This document shows, piece by piece, positions 1 to 6,073 of a DNA stretch of 17,039 nucleotides (position 1 is the first letter of the stretch; every line of letters starts with the position of its first letter). Source of the DNA: CAZIDL01 sp964537825. Its GTDB lineage: Bacteria > Bacteroidota > Bacteroidia > Flavobacteriales_D > CAYVSK01. Made by a program: the position numbers and the translations under genes. Under the pieces are notes generated by a model. That model was not told the DNA's origin. It worked only from the letters and a program-made list of their open reading frames with translations, and made no database searches. The stretch lies in the NCBI GenBank assembly GCA_964537825.1, contig CAZIDL010000055.1:1-17039 (forward strand). Direction: 5' to 3'.

Positions 1-215
1 TGGTAAGGATTACCCAGGCTTGCCCATTGGTTCTTGTAATTGAGGTTAGCTCTGATATCACCCTTAAAAGCACCTGCTGTGGAAGGGTTCAAGTATACGG
101 GGGTCGTCCGGAATTGGGAGAAATGGACATCCTGTGCCATCCCCTTTTGCAAGGCAGTTATGAAAAGAAGGGAACCGATCAATATGGAAGAGAAGTGCTG
201 CTTTCGCATCTTCAT
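1..215 (-). CDS. PorP/SprF family type IX secretion system membrane protein (N-terminal part)
   Basis: The reading frame runs off the left window edge; 71 codons are visible. It starts with a signal peptide (basic MKMRK, hydrophobic stretch about residues 8-20, cleavage likely after the AMA-type site near residue 27). Mature residues DVHFSQF, then VYLNPSTAGAF at 40-50 and the later NYKNQW, are the hallmark opening of the PorP/SprF family, outer-membrane beta-barrel proteins that help attach or export T9SS type B cargo. The ATG at 215 directly abuts the TAG stop of the adhesin upstream; a second in-frame ATG at 209 is an equally possible start. The arrangement mirrors the known pairing of sprF-like genes with a large sprB-like cargo gene, so a dedicated partner role is inferred. 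Family assignment is from sequence pattern only, because most of the protein lies outside the window. Confidence 0.85.
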   Translation of the reverse strand, partial: MKMRKQHFSSILIGSLLFITALQKGMAQDVHFSQFRTTPVYLNPSTAGAFKGDIRANLNYKNQWASLGNPY

Positions 216-3200
216 CTATTTCAGAAGGGTGATGTTGCCTTTTTCCTGGAATCGTTCGCCGTTCTCGAAGGTTCCGGTCACTTTGTAAACGAAGACCGCA
301 GGGTCAAGGGGTTTTCCGTTGAAGGTTCCGGTCCAGCCTTTGTCCTTGGTAGTGGTGGTGAAGACCTTTTGTCCCCACCGATCGTAGATCACGAGCTTAA
401 ATTCGGCGATATCCTTTCCCTCCACGAAAAGGCGGTCGTTCGTTCCGTCCCCGTTGGGTGAGAAAGCATTGGGGATGAAGATATGGGGTCCGGCACAATG
501 CCGGTCATCCATGAGAACCCTTACCGTATCATAGGCCACGCATCCGTTCGTGTCCGTTACAGCAAGGGGGTATAAGGTACTGTCATCGGTGGAGGAGATC
601 GGGTTAGGGACCGAATCGCTCGACAAGGTGCTGTCATTCCCCCAAAAGTAGATGAAGGGTGGCCCTGCACCGCGGGCGGTAGGATCTCCTCCGAGGGTGG
701 GTTGTTTTCGGGCACAACTCTTGATCGTTCCACCAGCGTTCAACTCAGGTTTTTCCCAAATATTGACCCGCGCTGTATCCCGGGCTTTGCAACCGTTCGT
801 GTCCGTTACGGTCAACTCATAGGAAGTGGTGGTGCTCGGGGATGCTTTCGGATGCGAAGCGCTGCTATCGGTCAAGCTTCTGCCCGGTCGCCATCGGTAT
901 TTATAGGGTGCCGTTCCTCCGTTGGCGCTCGGTGAGCCTCCTAAGGTGGTGCTATCCCCTTCGCAGAATATCGTGTCATTGCCTGCATTCGCGGTGGGTC
1001 CGCCGATCTCCCCGATGAAGTAGGACCCTGCCGAATCCCTGCATCCGTTGGAATCCACGACCAATAAGGAATAGTTGCCGGTCTTCTGTTGGGTGAGATC
1101 CAGCGTTGTATCGACGACATTTCCGCTCGGGTCGCTCCACTCGTATGAATAAGGTTGGGTCCCGCCATCGATGGCCATGTTCTCGATCGATCCATTGCTC
1201 ATGCCACAGGTCGCTTGGATGGTGATCAGGTTGTTGTCATCGAGTTCAGGGGCTTCATGAAGGACGACGGTCTGGGTGTCGATGACGAAGCAATTGTTGC
1301 TGTCGTCGAAGCGGTAATAGACCTCGTTGGTCCCTGGAGGAGCAGTATAAGGGTCGAAATATCCTTTTCCGTTGTTGAGGTCGGTCACGCCTTTGCCAAA
1401 GAAATAGCCCTCGGGCGCTTTACTCCCCGTTAGCGTATCCCCTTTTACATTTCCGCAATAGGGCCCGGCGAGACCGCTAAAAGAGGCTTTGGGATTATCG
1501 TTCACCGTTACTTTGAGCGAATCGCTATCGCTGCAACCATTGGCATCAGTGACCGTCACCGTAAAGATCGTCGTCGAGTCCGGAAAGGCATCCGGATTCA
1601 GGGTGTTCCCATTGCTCAGGTCGGTCGCGTTGCTCCAGGATATGGTGTAAGGTTTGGTTCCGCCGTTCACAGAAGGCCCTCCCAGGTGGATCGTGTCCCC
1701 CCTGCAGAACCATCGGTCGAAGCCTGCATCAACGTTCGGACTGGCTAGCACATTGACCGAGCTGCTCGCACATGCCGTGGTATCGCAATCGTCCTCCGCA
1801 CGTACGTAATAGGTGGTATTGCTCGTCGGGGTCACATCGATCGTAGCCCCACTTCCAACATAGGAACCCCCACAGCTTCCTTTGTACCATTCCCATGAGC
1901 CGCCGACACCCAAGGAACCTCCGTTCTTGGTCAGGGTCGCCGTATCTCCGGCACAGATCGTTCCGGGTGATACCGAGGCGCTCGTAGCTGCGCTCGAAGT
2001 CGTGTTCATCGTCACGGTCACCGAAGCGCAGGATGTCGTATTGCAATTCCCCTCAGCTCGTACGAAATAATCCGTATCCGAACTGGGGGCTACTTTGAGG
2101 ACACCCCCCGATCCTTCAGAAGTTCCGCCGCAAGTTCCGCTATACCATTCCCAGGTAGCTCCTGTTCCCAGAGAGCCGCCATTGATGGTCAATTTAGCGG
2201 AATCTCCGGGGCAGAGCGGGTTAGGGGTGGCTGTAATGCTCAAAGCCCCCGCAGAAGGCTGGTCTACATTAACGGTGGTGCTATCACAGGCCGTATTGCC
2301 GCATCCTCCCTCTGCCCGGATGTAATAGGTAGTGGTGTCGTTCGGGGTCACATCGATGCTTGCTCCTATCCCCTCCGGCGATCCACCGCAGCTGTCGGTG
2401 TACCAGATCCAATAGGCTCCTGAGCCCAGGGATCCTCCGCTTTTGCTCAAGGTGCTCGTATCCCCTTTACAAATGGTGCTCGGAGAGGCCGAGGCGCTAG
2501 TGACGGGGGAGGAAGAAGAGCTGACCACCAATTGAACGCTCGCACAATTCGTCGTGTCGCACGTCCCTTCAGCTCGTACGAAGTAGGTGGTCGTACTGCT
2601 CGGGTGAACGTCGATGCTCGAACCGCTTCCCTCTGCTGTTCCACCACAACTTCCGCTGTACCATTCCCATGAGGCACCGGATCCGAGGGAGCCACCGTTC
2701 TTGGTCAAAGTCGAAGTATCTCCGACGCAGATCGTGTCCGGGTTAGCAGTAGCTCCACTGGGGGCACTCGAGGGACTGGCCACATTAAGGGTGACGCTCG
2801 CGCAAGAGGTGATGTTGCAGGAGTTCTCAGCTCGCACGTAGTAGGTGGTGGTCGCGCCCGGGCTTACTGAAATACTGCTCCCTGAACCTACCGAAACCCC
2901 TCCACAACTACCCGAGTACCATTCCCAGTTGGCGCCTACACCGAGGCTGCCTCCGCTTACCGTAAGGGTGGTGTTACCCCCGCAATTGGGGTTCGGGGAA
3001 GCCGAGGCTCCCGTTGGAGCAGTGGATTCCGAACTCGTGACCCGCACGTGGTCGATGGAGGAATTCCCTAAATTATCACCGGTCCGTTGGTTCCATTGGA
3101 CCTTGAAAGTGTGGGTCCCGGTATAGCCGCTCACATCCAGGTAACAGGTGTTGGTGTCCCCGTTATTGACGTACCCGCAATCCTTTACCTGGGTCCCATC

Positions 3201-3575
3201 GACGAAGAGATAATGGTCGGAACGCTGAGGGTTCCCACCGCTGGGGCCGATCTGGTCGATGGCGATCTCGCAGATACCGCTCAGGTCCACATTGCTTTGC
3301 CACAAATCCGCATAAACGGTGCAGCATCCGGTATTAGCGGTCCAATCCACGCCTACCCCATAGCTTCCGTCAGTGGATTGAGTTTGGCGGCATAGCTTTC
3401 CCTCAGAGTTGCAATCGTCGAACTGCCAATTGTCCGGAAATTGACAATTGGACCCACAGCTCTTGGCTACGCTGCTGGTGGTCTCGAAACTCGGGTTGGT
3501 GAAAGGGTTCTGTCCGAAGAGAACTCCTGTCAATAAGAGGAAGAAAGTGCTGTTAAGCAGCTTTTTCAAGGCCAT
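216..3575 (-). CDS. Large T9SS type B sorting-domain adhesin with Ig-like, PKD-like and SprB-type repeats
   Basis: 1119-residue secreted surface protein. I chose the ATG at 3575 because it begins a clear signal peptide (MALKKL, hydrophobic TFFLLLTGVLFG, cleavage before QNPF); a start 48 bases upstream would bury it behind a polar extension. Domains: residues about 22-181, a cysteine-rich (nine Cys) possible jelly-roll or carbohydrate-binding-like domain opening NPSFE; 186-612, five tandem Ig-like repeats with the WEWYSGSCGG motif (resembling the Ig_7, CHU_C-associated family); about 613-695 and 860-942, PKD-like domains with VTDxNGC endings; about 783-855, a SprB-like repeat (GGTQPYSYEWS); 1030-1119, the gliding-motility-associated CTD (FIPNAFSPNGDGTNDR, YDRWGQKVF, GWTGTFNGKPL, FVYKV). 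The CTD marks T9SS export and surface attachment, probably with the adjoining PorP/SprF protein. The ligand is unknown; an adhesin role is inferred from architecture. Confidence 0.93.
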   Translation of the reverse strand: MALKKLLNSTFFLLLTGVLFGQNPFTNPSFETTSSVAKSCGSNCQFPDNWQFDDCNSEGKLCRQTQSTDGSYGVGVDWTANTGCCTVYADLWQSNVDLSGICEIAIDQIGPSGGNPQRSDHYLFVDGTQVKDCGYVNNGDTNTCYLDVSGYTGTHTFKVQWNQRTGDNLGNSSIDHVRVTSSESTAPTGASASPNPNCGGNTTLTVSGGSLGVGANWEWYSGSCGGVSVGSGSSISVSPGATTTYYVRAENSCNITSCASVTLNVASPSSAPSGATANPDTICVGDTSTLTKNGGSLGSGASWEWYSGSCGGTAEGSGSSIDVHPSSTTTYFVRAEGTCDTTNCASVQLVVSSSSSPVTSASASPSTICKGDTSTLSKSGGSLGSGAYWIWYTDSCGGSPEGIGASIDVTPNDTTTYYIRAEGGCGNTACDSTTVNVDQPSAGALSITATPNPLCPGDSAKLTINGGSLGTGATWEWYSGTCGGTSEGSGGVLKVAPSSDTDYFVRAEGNCNTTSCASVTVTMNTTSSAATSASVSPGTICAGDTATLTKNGGSLGVGGSWEWYKGSCGGSYVGSGATIDVTPTSNTTYYVRAEDDCDTTACASSSVNVLASPNVDAGFDRWFCRGDTIHLGGPSVNGGTKPYTISWSNATDLSNGNTLNPDAFPDSTTIFTVTVTDANGCSDSDSLKVTVNDNPKASFSGLAGPYCGNVKGDTLTGSKAPEGYFFGKGVTDLNNGKGYFDPYTAPPGTNEVYYRFDDSNNCFVIDTQTVVLHEAPELDDNNLITIQATCGMSNGSIENMAIDGGTQPYSYEWSDPSGNVVDTTLDLTQQKTGNYSLLVVDSNGCRDSAGSYFIGEIGGPTANAGNDTIFCEGDSTTLGGSPSANGGTAPYKYRWRPGRSLTDSSASHPKASPSTTTSYELTVTDTNGCKARDTARVNIWEKPELNAGGTIKSCARKQPTLGGDPTARGAGPPFIYFWGNDSTLSSDSVPNPISSTDDSTLYPLAVTDTNGCVAYDTVRVLMDDRHCAGPHIFIPNAFSPNGDGTNDRLFVEGKDIAEFKLVIYDRWGQKVFTTTTKDKGWTGTFNGKPLDPAVFVYKVTGTFENGERFQEKGNITLLK
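1740..3020 (-). repeat. Five tandem 85-87 residue Ig-like repeats inside the adhesin gene
   Basis: The repeats lie at 2766-3020, 2511-2765, 2256-2510, 1995-2255 and 1740-1994, in translation order. Each carries an opening TIC-GD or NC-GG, then GGSLGxGAxWEWY, SCGG or TCGG, GSG, TTTYYVRAE, and ends C-xxTxC-AS. Each unit has four cysteines at conserved places (first strand, SCGG, and a C-x4-C pair), a pattern suited to two disulfides per domain. The units are clearly related in protein and share short DNA stretches, but they are not near-identical, so the duplication is not recent. Confidence 0.9.
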
Positions 3576-3595
3576 GTTCGATGCCCTTTGCGGAT

Positions 3596-3603
3596 GCAAG
3601 ATA
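3596..3603 (-). promoter_or_regulatory. Possible -7 element for the adhesin operon
   Basis: On the minus strand the sequence reads TATCTTGC, close to the Bacteroidota TAnnTTTG -7 consensus. It lies about 20 bases before the adhesin ATG at 3575, a spacing seen for other candidates in this window. No TTTG -33 box is visible, so support is weak. The rest of the spacer (3576-3805) holds a short palindrome (CCCCATGGGG at 3644-3653) and nothing else I can interpret. Confidence 0.3.
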
Positions 3604-3761
3604 CGATTCACATTACAGGACACAGTAAGGGCGGCCCTGAATCCCCCATGGGGAAGATACGCCCCGAAGCGAATGAGTGGCTTCTCTTCCGGTCATTCTT
3701 CTGAATCAGACGGGATTATGCTTTGATGGTTGCTCTGATCGGGACTTGGAGGAACCGCTCG

Positions 3762-3769
3762 TATCTTTG
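3762..3769 (+). promoter_or_regulatory. -7 promoter element (TATCTTTG) for the BCCT transporter
   Basis: TATCTTTG is an exact match to the TAnnTTTG -7 consensus described for Bacteroidota housekeeping promoters. It ends 36 bases before the transporter ATG, predicting a leader of about 25-30 bases. No good TTTG -33 box at the usual distance is visible; the start codon also lacks a clear Shine-Dalgarno sequence, as usual in this phylum. Confidence 0.5.
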
Positions 3770-3805
3770 GAACGAATGGTTCATCAGGATCGAGTGAGCG
3801 AATAA

Positions 3806-5416
3806 ATGGTCTGGGAACGGATCGAGGCTTTTTTCCACCGCTGGTTCAAAATGATGAACCCACCCGTGTTCTTTGGTGCCGGAGGGTTCGTTCTTGCCGT
3901 TATCCTATTTGGGGGTATATGGACCAGCACGGCAAAAGCGGTCTTTGAGACCACCCTCACCTTCATCACGCACTACTTTGGCTGGTATTACATCCTGATC
4001 GTCTTCTTTTTCCTTCTTTTCGTGGTCTGGCTTTATTTAAGTCCTTATGGGCGGATCAGGCTCGGGAAGGACCACGAGCGGCCTGAGTTCGGAAAATTCG
4101 CATGGTTCACCATGTTGTTCGCCGCCGGGATGGGAATGGGCCTGATCTTTTACGGGGTCGCTGAGCCTGTGCAGCATTACCACGATCCCCCGATCGCTGA
4201 CCCCCGAACGCTGGAGGCCCTCCAACAGGCCATGCGCTTTTCCTTCATGCACTGGGGGTTCCACCCCTGGGCCATCTATATCATTTTCGGAGCAGCGATA
4301 GCCTATTTCCACTTTCGTATCGAGCTTCCTTTAGCTCCCAGATCTTTGCTTTATCCCCTTATCGGAGAAAGGATCCGTGGCCCTGTAGGTCACGTAACGG
4401 ATGCTTTTTGCACGGTCGGAACGCTGTTAGGAGTGGCCACATCCCTTGGACTAGGGGCTATGCAGATCAACTCCGCTCTGAATTCCCTGATGGGAGTTGT
4501 TCAAAATACGAACGCTCAGATACTGATAACGACCATCATAACAGCAGTTGCGGTCACTTCGACGATATCCGGGATCGGTCGGGGTATCAAATACCTGAGC
4601 ATGACGAATCTTTTCGTGATGTTCCTGCTTATGCTCTTCGTCTTTTTTGCAGGACCTACCCTCTATATCATCAAGCTCTTCGTCACCTCTTTAGGGGATT
4701 ACATCCAAGAATTCATCTCCACGAGCCTTTGGCTGGACCCCCGGAAAGGGTCCGATTGGCAAACGCAGTGGACGCTTTTTTACTGGGGTTGGTGGATATC
4801 CTGGTGTCCCTTCGTCGGAGTTTTCGTGGCACGTATTTCCAGGGGGCGGACGATACGGGAATTCGTCTTTTACGTTTTCCTCGTTCCCACGCTGGTGACA
4901 TTCTTGTGGTTCTCCATTTTCGGAGGGACCGCTCTTCACCTGGATATATACCAGGACGCCGGGATCCACTCGGTCGTGAATGAGAACCTCTCCATGTCCC
5001 TGAACGCTTTGTTGGACGAACTGCCCCTTGCCTTTATTACTAAATGGGTGGGGCTTTTGCTGGTCGTTATTTTCTTTATCACGTCGTCAGATTCCGGTTC
5101 ACTTGTCGATGATATGGTCACTTCAGGAGGGCATCCGAACCCGCCTGTTCTTCAGCGTGCTTTTTGGGGCGTTTCGGAAGGAGCGGCAGCGGCTACGCTC
5201 CTTTTGGCGGGTGGATTGAGTGCCTTACAAACGGCAGCTATATCTTCCGGGCTCCCTCAAAGCCTACTGGTGATCGGGGCGATGATGGGAATGGTCAAAG
5301 CTTTGCGAATTGATCGAAGGATAGAAGGAGAGCCAAAGAAGGAAGACTTCCTGCAGCCCCATCGCCGGACGCCCTCCCCCGGGTTAGCCCATTTTTCGGA
5401 GCGAAAAAAGAAATGA
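3806..5416 (+). CDS. BCCT-family betaine/choline/carnitine-type transporter
   Basis: 536-residue inner-membrane transporter of the betaine-choline-carnitine family, close to the usual family length. Several diagnostic stretches are present in order: the glycine-rich TM3 motif AGMGMGLIFYGVAEP (107-121); HWGFHPWAIY (149-158); ATSLGLGAMQIN (211-222); STISGIGRGIKYLS (252-265); the TM8 signature FYWGWWISWCPFVG (325-338) followed by ARISRGRTIREF, with the tryptophans that line the quaternary-amine aromatic box; and TSSDSGSLVDDM (426-437). About twelve hydrophobic segments are evident. N- and C-terminal tails are short and the C-tail (about 500-536) is charged; it lacks the long regulatory extension of osmosensing BetP. 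Glycine betaine or another trimethylammonium osmolyte is the likely substrate, but which one, and Na+ versus H+ coupling, cannot be read from sequence alone. It is transcribed divergently from the adhesin. Confidence 0.95.
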   Translation: MVWERIEAFFHRWFKMMNPPVFFGAGGFVLAVILFGGIWTSTAKAVFETTLTFITHYFGWYYILIVFFFLLFVVWLYLSPYGRIRLGKDHERPEFGKFAWFTMLFAAGMGMGLIFYGVAEPVQHYHDPPIADPRTLEALQQAMRFSFMHWGFHPWAIYIIFGAAIAYFHFRIELPLAPRSLLYPLIGERIRGPVGHVTDAFCTVGTLLGVATSLGLGAMQINSALNSLMGVVQNTNAQILITTIITAVAVTSTISGIGRGIKYLSMTNLFVMFLLMLFVFFAGPTLYIIKLFVTSLGDYIQEFISTSLWLDPRKGSDWQTQWTLFYWGWWISWCPFVGVFVARISRGRTIREFVFYVFLVPTLVTFLWFSIFGGTALHLDIYQDAGIHSVVNENLSMSLNALLDELPLAFITKWVGLLLVVIFFITSSDSGSLVDDMVTSGGHPNPPVLQRAFWGVSEGAAAATLLLAGGLSALQTAAISSGLPQSLLVIGAMMGMVKALRIDRRIEGEPKKEDFLQPHRRTPSPGLAHFSERKKK

Positions 5417-5492
5417 GGCTATAACGGTTGTTCGAATGGTCCCCCTTCTTTTTGGACCGGATGCCCTACGAAGCGACGATCGGTCGGGGCCT

Positions 5493-5500
5493 TATCTTTG
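5493..5500 (+). promoter_or_regulatory. Candidate -7 element upstream of the DUF2141 gene
   Basis: TATCTTTG, identical to the element before the BCCT gene, lies 115 bases before the DUF2141 start, implying a long leader. A weaker box, TATATTGA (5583-5590), sits at the distance more typical of this window (25 bases from the ATG). Neither has a convincing -33 box. The spacer 5417-5615 also contains a 5-base inverted repeat (GGTCC 5438-5442 with GGACC 5454-5458) without a T-tract, so I do not call it a terminator. Confidence 0.3.
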
Positions 5501-5615
5501 GCTTTTAGCCTTCCAGGGTGCTCGTTCAAAATTTTAAAGCATGAAGTTGGAGGGAGGGTGAATATGGGATCGGAACGATCTTTATATTGATCCAGCTTCA
5601 TCAAAGCTTTCCAAC

Positions 5616-6038
5616 ATGAGGTCTTTTTTCTTCCTGGCCTTTATATGGGTTTCGTTCCCGGCTCTCAGTTCTGCTCAAGCGAACGGGTCTTATGAACTGA
5701 CCGTCCTTGTGGACCAATTCCGTTCGGATTCGGGCCAGGTCATGGTCGAATTGAAGGATTCAGGGAAAAAACGGATCTCCGCGCAGAAAGCCTCTATCAA
5801 CGATGGGATTAGCAGGATCGGGTTCGAAGGATTGGAAAAGGGAAAGTATGCCGTGCGGCTTTTTCACGATGCGAACCTGAACGAAGAATTGGATCGCAAG
5901 GGGGTCGTCCCGAAAGAAGGATACGGTTATTCCAACAATGTGAAGGGAAAGATGGGGCCTCCGAACTTTTCAGAACAGCTCTTCGATCTGGAAAAGGATA
6001 CAACGCTTCGGATCCATGTGATCTATATGAGGGAATGA
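5616..6038 (+). CDS. DUF2141 domain secreted protein
   Basis: 140-residue protein with a signal peptide (residues 1-20, cleavage likely after SSA and before QANG), so it is exported to the periplasm or beyond. The mature part matches the DUF2141 family (about 120 residues, beta-rich): KYAVRLFHDANLNEELD (77-93), the GYGYSNN motif (102-108) and GPPNF (114-118) are characteristic. The D-x-N-x-N-x-x-L-D stretch within it resembles the conserved family segment and is reminiscent of a calcium-binding loop, though binding is unproven. The family has no established biochemical role. It lies 199 bases behind the BCCT gene on the same strand, probably with its own promoter, and converges on the M16 peptidase with a 35-base gap. 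No clear terminator is visible in that gap. Confidence 0.88.
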   Translation: MRSFFFLAFIWVSFPALSSAQANGSYELTVLVDQFRSDSGQVMVELKDSGKKRISAQKASINDGISRIGFEGLEKGKYAVRLFHDANLNEELDRKGVVPKEGYGYSNNVKGKMGPPNFSEQLFDLEKDTTLRIHVIYMRE

Positions 6039-6073
6039 GCTCTTGAAGCGGATCTGTACCATGGGCCCCTGGC

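Noticed and set aside
27..461. A 144-codon plus-strand open frame at the left edge
   Set aside because: It overlaps, antisense, both the PorP/SprF start (signal peptide and family motif) and the type B sorting domain, each of which is a strong call.
3644..3653. The palindrome CCCCATGGGG in the adhesin-BCCT spacer
   Set aside because: Too short and without a spacer or nearby aligned promoter box to claim as a regulatory site; expected by chance in GC-balanced DNA of this length.
5419..5604. A 61-codon minus-strand open frame in the gap between BCCT and DUF2141
   Set aside because: It has no recognisable motif, no ribosome binding or promoter signal, and begins inside the likely upstream region of the DUF2141 gene. 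Treated as chance.
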